Shown: positions 32,977 to 44,420 of the stretch, one piece after another
Position numbering within the stretch: the first letter of the stretch is position 1
How the letters are laid out: each line of letters begins with the position of its first letter
DNA from: Setophaga petechia
Taxonomy: Eukaryota; Chordata; Aves; Passeriformes; Parulidae
Length of the DNA: 64,000 nt
Reading direction: 5' to 3'
Assembly: GCA_024362935.1 (NCBI GenBank)
Contig: JANCRA010000006.1
Location: 29,133,924-29,197,923 of the forward strand
The notes under the pieces: generated by a model
Databases searched by the model: none
Told to the model about the DNA's origin: nothing
The model's input: the letters and a program-made list of their open reading frames with translations, nothing else
Position numbers and translations under genes: made by a program

Positions 32977-35900
32977 GCACAACCAGAGAGGGGGTGATTG
33001 ATGCAAACTGTTAAAGGAGAGGGGAGATGCCAAGGGGAATTGCCTGAGGACAGCATTGAAGTGGGTGTGACAGCACCAAACCTCTTTCTGCATTCAGCTT
33101 CCTGCACCAGGGGCAAAGAGTTGTTCTCATTTTGTGGCAAACTGGGGTTTGTGTGAAGTTTTGGTGTGGGGTAAAGCTTCTACCAGTAATTATTCCAAAG
33201 ATGAGTTCCACACTCCTGGACACGTGCAAACCTGGTGGGAGCTCTCAAGGCTGAGCATCCCCCTGTGCTGTGTGGAGTGGAGACACAGGGCACCAAATCC
33301 CTGTCTCACAGAGCTGATGCTCCACGGGGTGAGCCCTGAGCTGCAGCCAGGTGGGCCCATTTCTCTTGAAGTCAGTTGTGTGCCTGGCTCTGTGTGCCTG
33401 TAAGGAAAAATCAGAGCTGCCAAATTGGATGGATCATTTCTGATATAGCAAACTCCTCTTGACAGTGGGCAAGAGCAGATGCTTTGGGAGTGTATGAGAG
33501 CTGGGCAGAACCTTCCCATATTATCTACCTGGCTTTGATGTAGGGACTGTCCCAAATTAAGGAGTCTCTTCATGTCAAAAAGGACTTGACTTCCTGTGTG
33601 AGAATTACATAACCTTTCAAAGTTAATGTGTTCATTGTGCATACAGCTTATTGAAAAACCAAGTCATCCCTGCCCTCTACCACAGTCCTCTTGAAAGGAG
33701 GAACCAGAACTGTAACTGGTTAGAGCTCCTTCTAAGACATTTTAAATTGGTGTGAAAGTGTCATTAAAAATATTGCACCTTGCCACTCATAGATTGTTTA
33801 GTTGGCAACCACACATAAAGGCCAGCAGGGTTTTATTTGAGGATGTGTTGTTTTATTCACATATTTTTGCTTAATTCAAAAAGTGAGGTCACTGGTTTTA
33901 AGAAGCCAGAAATTAAAATAAAAATAACCTCAAGGCCTGTACAGCTTTTGTGGCTGGCTGCACTTTGTATTTTCTCCCAGACGTTCTAGATGGAAACTCC
34001 CTGTTGTTTATCTATCTCTCCCGTTATCATATCAGGAGCAAGAAAGGAAACAAATAAGGAAACTTGGGAAAAAAACACCAAACCACAACAAAAAAACCCC
34101 AAAACCATAAGAGCCTTAAAATATCCTTCACTCAAAGCAGTTTCTACTTTTGTCCCATCCGGTGGTAATTTATGGCAGTGGAATTGGACAGATGCAGGAG
34201 CCAGCCCTGTGCTCTTTGGAGGAGCCAGGAAAGGCTGGGAAGGTGAGTCCTGTCTGGAGGAGAAGGGTGGTTTGTGTGCTGTGGGGTCACCACGCTTCCT
34301 GCAAGCTCCTCCACTGTTCCTTTACAGGCTGGCTGTCCCGTGTGACTGCTGCTGGGCTGCATCCTGTTTGCACCAGGGATTTGGTGCTTCATGGACCTCA
34401 AAGGAAGATCAGGGGATGTCACATGAAGGTGCTTGGACTCCTGCCCACCCTGAGGAGGTGAGCTGGTATCTGGTGATGAAATGGTTAGTGAGGTATTGTA
34501 GGTTACAGCTCTGGGACAGGTCATGGATTTAATATTCCTTTCTTCTCCTTCCTTCTTTGGGCTGGTCCTTCACCAGAATGGGGGTGATGGTTTTCATCTG
34601 CCTTTTGAAGAGTTTTAGATCTGACATGTTCAACAGCTGAGACTTTGGTAGGGGATTATTGCCAATTTCCCTGTAGACCTTCAAAATGTTTTTTGCTCTT
34701 GGTCTGACTCGGTGTAGCTTGGTCTGGACACCTGTGCTCATGTCAAACACCACCTAATTCCATCCACGGGTCTGGTTTGGGCTCTTTGGAGCAGAGGGCT
34801 GCTCTTCATTACTCCAGCCCCGTGTAAGCAGCTGCTAAGGCTGAGTATCTTTGGTGCAGTAAGAGGAAATTGTTTCTGCCTGCCTTTCATGTCTGTACTA
34901 TCACTTGAGGAGCCCATGCTGCGACCTACCAGGGCTGTGCTCACATGGCTTAGAGTGGGAACCCAAACCAGCGTGTGTCTCCTGAAACAAATACCAAAAA
35001 TCTCATCTCAGGGATGCTGTCGAGAATGTGAAATTTGTGGGTAAATCCTAATGTGGTTCACAGGGTCAGCAGAGAAGGATAAACCTGCCACTTACAGATG
35101 TTCCAGGCAATAAAAAGGGACCGTAAAGAAAAGCCCCTTGTTGCCAGGCAAAGCCACAGGCACAGAACTGAGCCGTGCCTGAGGCCTCCCGCTTTCCTGG
35201 GGAGCAGGGAAGGGGTTAAGTGTGGAGCTGAGCACTCAGCTTGCTCTGTATTATGTCCAGGTGGCATGACGTGTGAACAGACGAAAGATAAAAATCACAG
35301 CGGATAAAATCACAGAGGAAATGGCTCTGTCTGAGCCCAGATCACGACGCCTTGCGCTGACCCCACAACCTGAGCTCCATCAGTCAAGTTGTCCTTCCCT
35401 TGACTTCTCACCCCATGCTCTGCTGCTGCTGCTACTCCATAAAAGAGGAGGGCGGTGGGAGGAGGGGAGAGGCGGCTCAGCCCGATGACTAAGAGGGTCC
35501 GAGGACACAGGTCAAGTTCTTTCTGCTGGAGTCTGGAAGGGAAAGCTGAGTACTCTACCAGACCCTGCTATAAAATGCTCTTCCCCATAAAAGGACTGAA
35601 AAGTAACTGGGAGGAGAGTGTGGTCCTGTCCTGCCTTGGCAGGGGATGGGGATGGGGGTGGTGGAGCAGAGCCAGGCTGTCCCAGAGCCACGGAGCAGTA
35701 GCAGTGTCAGGGCCTGGGGCTTTGCTCGGGAAGGTGTCAGGTCTGTGACTTGTCTGTCACTGGGTCTCTTCCCACCCAGCTCTGCTGACAGGAGGCCAGG
35801 GAAGAGACCAAACCACCCTGGGTAAGGATGCTGCTGCTGTGCCCTTGGTGCTTGGTCACCTTCGAGAGAGAAAGAAAAGTCTTTGAGGGCTTGGATCAAC

Positions 35901-37123
35901 TCTGTGGGCATCTCTGGGGTGAATGAATCTCCTCAGTCTCCTTCATCAGAGACAGGTGGCACCGGTGACAGAAATAGTGTGCCACTGTCCCAGAGCCAGG
36001 CAGCCACAGCTGTGGGCACAGGCACTCTCCAAGCTCCGCTCTCAAAGGAGCCATGTTCGCCGCAAGGGCCGGAGGATGCTGGAATTTGCTCCCTTTGTCT
36101 GATCCAAAAGTGTCTCGTTTTGGGGAAGGCCTTCTGGGCATGCTGCATAAGACATCTGTTTTACAGGGTGTTTAGGACGGGGCTCAACTCAGCCTTCCCA
36201 AGACTGGGAAAGGCTGGGAAGTGGTTCCCAGTAGTAGCTGGCCGAGTTCCCCTGCCCTAATTATCTTTTGCAGCCCTGGGATTTGAGTGTGTTACCAATG
36301 ACACTGTGCTGGGGCAATAAGAAGTGGGAGGGAGTTTTTAGGTGATTCTGCTGTAAATGTCTCTGTACACTTAAAAAAAAAAAGGTGCTTTGCCTGTGGT
36401 ATAAAGATACAGGAAACTACAGCTCTGGTGGCTTCATGCCTGCATGGCAACTTGTATTTTCAACTCACCTTTACCTAGTTCCCTGTGTATTTTTGTTTAG
36501 TTTAACCCAGCAGAGTTTAATTGGAATTTTTGCACCAGAATGGCCAAGCTGGTTTAGAGCTGGCACTCCCTGAGCTGCAGGTGGGTTTTGTTGGTAGAGA
36601 TGCCTGCTGAGGTACTGGAGACTGAGCTTCTGGGAACAGAGTTATGGCAGGAACGTGCTTGGGCATCAGGTGCTGGGTTTTTCAGGCAAAAAGGGAGTGT
36701 GGCTGAGCTTGGCTTAAGTGTCTGCTGAGTCTGCTGCCCTCTCTATATGAAAATGATGCCAAAGGACCCAGTGCTCTGAGGTCAACAATATCTCATGATG
36801 ACCCATCCCAGGGCTGGGTGCACCAGTGGTGATGCCAGGGGAAGGTGAAGGTTTAAAAATCTCACTCCTTTTTGAAGCACTGCTCCCCTGAGGCTATGGT
36901 TGTGATTATTGCCTGCTCAGAGGGGCAGGGTGGGCACCTCCAGACAGAGACTGACCTGGAACAAGGAGGATGGTGATGTACCCATTAAACAGTGATTTAG
37001 AGCTTAATAAGCATCACACCTCTGCCTCCCCTTGCTGTGAGGAAGGTCGGGGTATGATGACCAGGCTCTGCATATGAGCAAAGGTGTGTCTTGGCTTGAC
37101 AGCATCTCTTGTGCCTTTGACAG
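32977..37123. other. Mostly unique sequence, no gene seen
   Basis: The 180-codon frame at 33990-34532 overlaps others of similar length and has no recognisable domain. A splice-like segment ends at 34241 (gggaag then gtgagt) but three frames are open across it, so it is uninformative. Poly-A runs occur at 34060-34100 and 36371. Confidence 0.4.
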
Positions 37124-37264
37124 CACGTGTGGTTCAGAAAGTGCAAGCAGGTGTTGACAAGACTGAGACTTCCCTGTCCTGGCCAGGAAGGGCTATCCCA
37201 GGAGCACAGGCTTCAGCAAGGACATGGAGGATATCCACACAAATATACACAACTTTTTTGGGAG
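37124..37264 (+). other. Exon-like segment of 141 bases
   Basis: An acceptor (cttgtgcctttgacag) precedes 37124 and a donor (gggag then gtaagatg) follows 37264. Two of three frames are open, so coding cannot be inferred. It might be a non-coding RNA exon or a decoy. Confidence 0.2.
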
Positions 37265-37499
37265 GTAAGATGTCTGTGAGCAAAGCCACCTCTGTGTGTG
37301 GCACAAGGGGCAGCTGCATTTGGGGCTCCCAGCAGGCACTGCAGGGTGTGAGCAGACAGGGCAGCAGCCCATCTGTGTGTGTGTGCTCCTGGAGAGGATG
37401 GAGAGCATCACCACTCCTCCTCCCTAGGGAAAGCAGCTCTGTGGCACGACCTCCCACCTGGGGAAACGAGATCAGCAAATGACTCCTAAGTAGCATGTC

Positions 37500-38290
37500 C
37501 ATCACTGTCAAATTGACCACGGATGTCAAGCGTGAAGCGGCTGTCCCCGCGGCGTGGCCGGAGCCAGCCCCTTAGCTGGCTGAGCCGAGCTCTGCTGACT
37601 CCCCGTGATAGCATTTTAATGTGAGGGATGACAGAGGCCTCCAAGTTAATGTCTGCAGAGAGGTGACAGTTTTGAATGTCAGCCAAAGTGGAAGGCCTGC
37701 CTGGAATTTCGCAGAGAGGGAAGAGGATGGGCGTGAAATTAGCCCAGGCAACCGTGTCTGCCGGCAGCCTCGCGGCGCTGATACCTGGTGCTCCCAAAGC
37801 TGGCAGCCTGAGCAGAGCCTTCTCCCCGGACCTCAAAGGGCCACCTACATGTGGCCCTTCCCAGGAGGGTCTCCAAAGGCTGGGGAAGGGATTTGAGCCT
37901 GGAGATCCCTGTTGCACTCCTGCAAGGAGCACGGGGATGTGGAGGTGGAGGCAGAAACGCTGCGCTGGCGATAGGAGGTGGAGATGAGGTGGGAGCCAAG
38001 CTGGTGTCTGCCCACCATTATTAAAAATAACCAGTGCATGTATTTAGATGAAGCCTGGCTCTCAGGAGCTTGGCTGGCTGCCTGAACAGCCCCATGGAGT
38101 CCCACAAGGAAGGCACTCCTGGTGATTAAAATCTGATGGCAAAGAGCATCCGAGTAATTCCTAAACAGCTCATTCACGGGAGGGAGCGAAAACCTCCTGA
38201 TGCTCCTTGTGCAGATGGGAAATGGGCAGTACAAATCAGCCCATGTCAAATGAGCAGGTATTCCTGTCCCTTTTCCCAGCGTAGGACCAG
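37500..38290. other. Unique sequence with CpG-rich start
   Basis: Positions 37530-37610 contain several CpG (gtccccgcggcgtggccgg) and the inverted gccccttagctggctgag context. Beyond 37985 an AT-rich segment (ccattattaaaaataacc, tggtgattaaaatctgatgg) could be regulatory. No gene is supported. Confidence 0.3.
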
Positions 38291-38294
38291 GGAG

Positions 38295-38440
38295 CTTGCT
38301 TTGCTGTGCCTCAGTTTCCCTCTTCTCCATGGGCATAAAAATCTGGATTTCTTTATGGAGAAATGTTGGAGAAAATAAATGGCTTCAGGGTTGCAAAGGG
38401 CCTGAAGACTGCAGGTGGGAGGCATTCCTGAAAGGAGACG
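38295..38440 (+). mobile_element. MIR / CORE-SINE relic
   Basis: The string tgtgcctcagtttccctctt and then ccatgggcataaaaatctgg follows the conserved MIR core, which reads tgcctcagtttcctcatctg and then taaaatgggg. The rest decays after about 60 bases, so the right end is loose. MIR relics are old and found across amniotes. Confidence 0.6.
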
Positions 38441-39365
38441 AAAGCAATGACAAGATACTGAGCACAGCCAAGAGCTAGGCTGGATTTATTAAAGAAAAAA
38501 CGAGGGAGACATCTGTGGTCAGCTTGATAAATTGTCTCCCCCTCAAAGCCATGTTTCTGTGTTATTGTTCGCCTGTGATGGGATCTTGACAAACTCTTCC
38601 CCGGGCTCAGGGGCTAATTGCTGAGTTCACAGAGTTGCAGATGGTCTTCCATGCTGTCATCTGAGCTGGCACTAGGCTGAACTGGCTGTAGACTGGCCAT
38701 TGGGAAACCATTAATGGGTTTGTTTGGTAATGCAATACAGGGCACAGTATTTCCTTTTAAGTCCAGTAGAGCCCAAACTCTTCCATTTGCTGGAGAAGAG
38801 TCAGTTTCTGTTTCTTGTGAAATCCTGTCTGTGGTACACAAAAGGACTTTCAGAAACCTGATGTTGATGACCAGAAGATCAGGAAGAGGATGCTCTGGTT
38901 CTCCTTACTGCAAAAGCCCAGGGAGGAGGAAAAAGTTTGGTTGTCTATGTTCCAGCAAAGCCACGACTTGGGAACTCTGGTGGCCTGCTGTCACCCTGTA
39001 GGGATATGCTCTGACTTGAATATTTGGGAAGTCACAGCTTTGACACAAGAGAGCTTTGTGAGAGAAATTGCCTGATTCCCAAAGAAGGGTTTTGACTGAG
39101 AGCTGTTTCAATAGAAATCTGTCTTTCTATTTGTGTGTAGATAAGGCAGCGTAAGGAATGCTGTCAGATAAATAAATGCAGGTGGTGGCTCATGAAGAGC
39201 AGGATTGTAGTGGGCAAATCTCTTCAAAAAGTATCTTCTGGGTGCTGGAAGGTCCTAGGGATTCCAGGAGCTGCTAAACCAATCCTGTGTTGCTGGGGTG
39301 GCACCTCAGACTAGGCTGAGGTGGTGGTAACAGAAGTGATGAGTTGTGGCTGCTCTTCTTGCCAG
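38441..39365. other. Unique sequence, no gene seen
   Basis: Only short overlapping open frames and no repeat. It is the presumed intron just upstream of the exon candidate at 39366. Confidence 0.35.
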
Positions 39366-39435
39366 GGTTTCACCTCCAGCTGACTACAGCCGTGTGGAAA
39401 AGGAGATGAAGGACTTGTTCACCCCTTGCTTGAAG
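39366..39435 (+). CDS. Candidate internal coding exon, product not recognised
   Basis: The acceptor ggctgctcttcttgccag precedes 39366 and the donor tgaag then gtaagagt follows 39435. The 70 bases consist of one base plus 23 codons reading VSPPADYSRVEKEMKDLFTP and CLK, ending in phase 0. Codon choice and the charged, helical character look like real protein, more so than other short frames in the window. The single leading g would complete an AGG codon with the AG left by the candidate exon at 23229-23367, which implies an intron near 16 kb. I do not recognise the gene and see no further exon that extends it with certainty. Confidence 0.35.
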
Positions 39436-39547
39436 GTAAGAGTCCTGTTTTGTTGTTGTATTGAGGGCAGAAGAGTGGCTGCAGGCCACTTACACAAAAA
39501 AACCCACCAGAACTCCTCACAGATATGTCAAATGTCCATTTAAAGTA

Positions 39548-39672
39548 AAAAACAAACAGACAGACAAACAAAAAAAACCCCAAACAAAAAAAAAACCAAA
39601 AACAAAACAAAAAAACCCCCACAAAAATTCCCACCAAAAAACCAACACACCCACAAACCAAAAAAACACTTC
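39548..39672. repeat. A/C-rich low-complexity tract
   Basis: About 125 bases of acaaac, aaaaac and acaccc strings without a fixed period. The long lysine- or phenylalanine-rich frames over it are composition artefacts. Confidence 0.95.
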
Positions 39673-40849
39673 CAAGTGGGGAAAAAAAACCAATGAACTG
39701 TGGACCCCCTCGTTCTCAGTACCCCAGAAGTTCAAGTTAGTGTTTGCTGGTTTTAGCTGGATACTGAAATGAAATGGTATTGGTGCTGAGAAAAGCCTCT
39801 TAAAATAAGGAGAAGGCCTAAAATTAATCCTAAATTCCTTGCTCTAAGTTTAATGCTGTCTTTATAAACCTGGGCAATCGACTGGAGAAATGCTGGCCTT
39901 TGTTTAACTATTTTTCTTGGCAGCACTTTGACCTTTAGGTATCTCCTGGCCTTGACCTCAGCTCTTTCCCAGCCAGGCAGCCGTGGAGGAATGCTGCAAT
40001 TTGCAGGCTCTTAATCCCAATATATCAAATGCCAGTCTTGAGGAGCACTGCTGGAATCTGCCGGAGCATTGACCCGTGCTGTCCTTGTCTGCACTGCTCT
40101 GTGGCTCCTCTGAGAGCCTTGAAGGACACTTCTCTGCCCAGGAGGATGTGGACCCTTCTCCTGCGTGGGAGGGATGTCACAGGGAGGCTCTGACTGCCCC
40201 AGGAGGGTGTCTCTCATCATCTCATGGTGGATAACTTCCCTGCCATCCCTGCTGTCGCTTTCCTCCCCACCGGTTCATTTTGCATTGTTGTCTCCCAAAG
40301 TGTGGGTGGAGGCACTGTGGGAGAAGAAGACCTGTGTGGATTAAACTCCAACTTGCTGCCATCCCTGCCTCCTTTGCTGAGAGCTGTGGCTGAGCAGGTT
40401 CCCCCTCCTCAGACTCAGACTCAGAGCTAACTCAGGGGAGGGATGTGTGCGGTCGTTTATCCTCCTCATCGACAGATGGGATCCGACAGCTTCTTCCCTT
40501 ATGCAGTCACAGACTCCACAGCTTGCATCTTTTCCCCTTTTCTGCCAGGAATAACTTTAAGGGGGGGGCTTTAAAAAATGGTTCATTAATGTTCTGGAAA
40601 TGTTGTTTTGTGTGTGAATTGCAGGAACTATTTACAGTAACTTCTCAAATGAACCTTGCGAAAGGGGAATAATTTTGCTCTGTGCAAATTTCTCAGCCTT
40701 TTACTGCTCTGATTTTTTTTTTCCTTTTCCTGACAGCATCTACATTTTAAAGTTATGGCTCCAGGCTTAAGAAACCCAGTGTCTTTTTGGACCAGGTGAA
40801 TTATGAATCAGCCTTGAACTCCCTTCATAGTGCTGAGTATTAATGTGTC
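39673..40849. other. Unique sequence, no gene seen
   Basis: Contains a short G run near 40560 and a poly-T near 40712. Nothing else is recognised. Confidence 0.4.
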
Positions 40850-40940
40850 CATATTGCAGAGGGTTAGTGACTTTGCCAGTGGGTTGAGCAGAGAGCAAAG
40901 AGGGGACTTGAGGTCTCCAAGTGTTTAAGGCAGGGCACTA
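40850..40940 (-). mobile_element. Possible MIR relic
   Basis: gcagagggttagtgactttg and then gagcagagagcaaagagggg, gacttgaggtctccaag, agggcactat follow the antisense MIR head in order (aagtgacttgcccaaggtca, gagccgggacttgaa, ggtctcc, gtgctctatccac). The match is loose. Confidence 0.45.
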
Positions 40941-41398
40941 TATTCATTCCCTGCTAGACAGATGGGAGACAGTGAGGCCCATGGACCTTGGAGAAATTAA
41001 TGGAGCTCTCTGAAAAAAAAAAAAACATCCTGCTTAGAAATGAAATGTTAGCTGCACTTCTGCGTGCTCTGTGTGGCTGCCTTTATTTTTATTGGTCCCT
41101 CATCCATTAAAGTTGTCACCTCCTGATGTCATCCCAACTTTCTGTGTTGGGAGAAGGCTTGGTGGAAGAGCCCTTCCATGAAAATGGGAATATTGGCCAG
41201 TTGTGCTGCCTGCATCTCGTTTTAATGGGGGTCATTAACCAATTATCAGCTTAACTGAAGATACTTGCTGTAAATTTAATTAAAACTGATTATGTGAGGT
41301 GAGATTTTTCTTGGATTGGAGCTTTGGTGTGCTTTAAGGTGGGAGACAGCTTGCCCAGGCAGAGGGTCAGTGGGCAGGCAGCTGGCCTGGATGTGTGA

Positions 41399-41480
41399 CT
41401 GGGACAGTTTGGTCAATATTTTGGTCAATATTGGTCAGTTCTGGCACAGTTTGGTCAATATTCTTGTCAGTTTTGTTGGC
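41399..41480. repeat. Short tandem repeat around ggtcaatatt
   Basis: tttggtcaatatt occurs three times with ggtcagtt and ttgtcagttt variants between, spacing irregular (about 15 to 37 bases). It looks like a young imperfect amplification. Confidence 0.85.
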
Positions 41481-44273
41481 CTTTCCTGACTTACATGAAT
41501 TACCTGCAGATCCTGGGTTTCTAGAGAAAGATGCTTTGGATAATGCTGCAGCCCCTTTTGTCCCCAATATCCTGAGGCTTTTTCCTACCTCTCAAACCCA
41601 TTCTGCTTGCTTTGGGTTTTGACTTGCATTATTTATTGTTCCCTTTACATCAGCCCCTCTGCTGAAGCCAAACCTTGTCTCGTTGAGCTTGGCTTCTTGG
41701 CAAGCCTGAATCTTGCAAATATGTCCAGGTTCAGAAGAAAAACAACTGTTTAAGGATTTAGAATTCAATTGAAAGCCAAAATGAAATACAACATTTCATT
41801 CTGGATAATTAATAGATTTCTTTTGATAGAATAGCACTGATATTTTTGTTGATATTTAGTAATAAGTGCTGTCACTGAAATGCTTCTTTTCAAATATAAT
41901 TTTAATTGAATTTGAAGCAAAAGGCATTTCAAGATGAGGAAAACTGAACTGCTGGGCTCAGAAATATTGCAGATAGACATCTTGATTTTTCAGAATTAAA
42001 ATTTTTCAGTGTGAAGAGCTTTCAATGTGAAGGAGTCCAGAGTGATTTGAGGAGTATTTCAATGTTCCTGAATTCGCATTTTTCCCTGCTTATAGACACA
42101 GTATGTGTGTGTGGTAATGGAACATTTTTTACCTCCTCCCGCAGTAAATGAGTAGCTAGCACAGTTCTTTGGTGAAAAAAAAAAATCTTAGAATTTAAAT
42201 AGACAAGCTGGCAGGTTATTTAATCTCTGGATAATTTTGCCTGCCAGCAGAAGAGTATTTTTCACTTGCCCAGCTCAGTCTTTGGCCAAGCCAACAACTG
42301 AAGCTGGGTTTTCTGAGTCCTTGTCCCATGTCCCAAAACAAGATCCCTGTCTTCTCTCTTTGTCTGTGGCTTGTGATAGATCACCCAAGTCTCCTGATAT
42401 AATTTCTCTTCTGCTCCCTGACTGTATGATTTGAAACTTTTATAAACAGGCCACAGCAAATGCATGTGACACACAAAAATATGGGTATTCATCAAAGCAG
42501 CACAGCTGCTCCCGAAACAATGGTGCTAAGGAAGCCCATTCATACTAATTACAGCAGCACAAAGAATTGTGTTGCTAAATTTGCTGGCAGGTCCAAAAAA
42601 TGTTTTGGCTTGACCTGAAACAGTCTCTTTTGGGGGAGAAGCTTTTGGCAAGTTGAAATGTTTTAGTTTCACTCTAGGAGCAGCATTTTGTTCTGAAGCG
42701 AAGGGTTGGCTTCAAGTGGAGACGAAGAGTTGGAAGATGGAACTTTGGTTTCAAGTCCAAGCGAAGTTTTTTGTTTGTTTGTTTTGAAGGAAAGAATGTT
42801 TTTTCTCTTACCCTTGAGTTTGATAAAAAGGGATAAGTGGAATGGTGGTTTGGGCTGCTTGTTCTCCCCAGTCTGAGCTCTTCAGCAGCTGGAGGATGGC
42901 CTGACCTTTCTGCAAGCACCAGGAGAAACACCTCACTGAGGGTCAGAGGCTCAAGTGACCTGTGTCTTCTCTGCTTTGGCCCCAAAAATGTGCTGAGCTG
43001 ATGACTCTGGTGAAGCCAAGTAGCCCTTGTGTGCTGGGGGAGACAGAACAGGGGCAATTCCTCTCCTAAATCTCTTTGTTCTGAGCCCAGAAGGAACAGA
43101 GTGTAATTTCACTCCACATACCAATATTTCTGTGTACTCCTCTGATGGCATTCCAACTGCACAATAATATTTTCCTTTCTGAAAATAGCAGGCTGATTTA
43201 GTGAGATCCTTGAATGTTTAGAAAGTCTGAAAATGCATAATTAAGGTATCCAGCCAACTCCCCCTTTTGCCTTGTAATTATTGTGTGTTGATAATCACCC
43301 CGAATGACTTCCACCACCCGCTCAAGCTTAACTTTGCCCCGCAGATCTGTCAAAACAGAGACGTGTATCAACATCTCAATTTGCTATTACAACAGAGGGA
43401 ACAAACTTCCTTTCCTCTTCAGATGAATCGATTTTCAACGTAATTTCACAATCGTGCAGTGGGTAGAATGCACAGGCACAGCCTCTGCATGCCTTTCTCT
43501 TCAAAATCCTACCTGCATGAACCTCCTGGTTTATCACTGGGGTTGGGTACCTAGAGCAGCCCCAAAGAGCTGCCTGGAGAGAGGAGCAGTAAAAGGCTAG
43601 CAGCCTCATGCCAGACATCTGAACTGAGGTGAAAAAGCAAAATGTTTCCAGCCCACATCAGCTCTGCTGGCTTCAGCAGGAGCTGCTGTGTTTGTGTGAC
43701 AGGGTGCACGCTGGAGCCCGCGTGAGCTGATGGCAAAACTGTGCTTCATGTTGTTTCAGTCCCTGCTTTTATTAAGCAGCCATTTGGATGACATATGGAA
43801 ATTAATGTTATATTTAGGCATGTCGTCCACGAAGACAGTTACAAAGCTATTTTTAACCCTAATACTTTTACTAATCCTTCTAAAACCCACCAAGGGGTAC
43901 TAACTCTTCTCCAGCAGCAGAGGAAAACTCAGCTGAGTCTTTAGGGGTGGGAAACACCCATCTTCTGGGTGGGAAGATGTTTGCTAGAATAACCCATTCA
44001 CTTCACCCTGATTCTGCTCTTATCTCAAGTTGCTCTGCCCTCCTTGCCAGCATCCCACTGATTCCTTTGGCTTGCCATACCCACAACCTTGCTGCAGCAA
44101 GTCCCAGGACTTGGCAAACGCCTCGGGCTGCTCGTGGCTCTGGCAAGCACCAGCAGCTGTGTTGCAGATCTGTTCCAACACACATCTGTGTAGGGCTGTT
44201 CCTGTGCTGGCCGTGTCAAAATCCAGGGTGCTGCTGCTCCTGCATGCCCAGTGTTGCTCCAGGTGCTTGCTCA

Positions 44274-44293
44274 CTAACCCTAACCCTAACCCT
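44274..44293. repeat. Interstitial telomere-like motif
   Basis: The bases ctaaccctaaccctaaccct hold a little over three CCCTAA units. It is too short to be a functional telomere. Confidence 0.95.
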
Positions 44294-44389
44294 GCCCACA
44301 AAGCACACCAGCTCACCAGCAGCACTCCTTTTTTCCTTTAAAGAAAGACTTTTCCCCAAGCCTTTGTGCAAGGGAGAAGCCATAAAGAT

Positions 44390-44420
44390 GGGGTTAACAG
44401 CTGACATTGTGGATGGGCCA
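44390..44420 (+). repeat. Inverted repeat arm 1
   Basis: ggggttaacagctgacattg and the following tggatgggcca match the reverse complement of 47209-47239 with one mismatch in 31 bases. The outer flanks do not match. The segment is probably a fragment of some dispersed repeat I do not recognise. Confidence 0.8.

Noticed and set aside
33990..34532. 180-codon frame on the plus strand
   Set aside because: It overlaps three other similar frames and contains no recognisable motif; the splice-like site at 34241 is uninformative because all frames are open there.
39419..39772. Phe/Val-rich membrane-like or Lys/Thr-rich frames
   Set aside because: They come from the A/C-rich low-complexity tract at 39548-39672.
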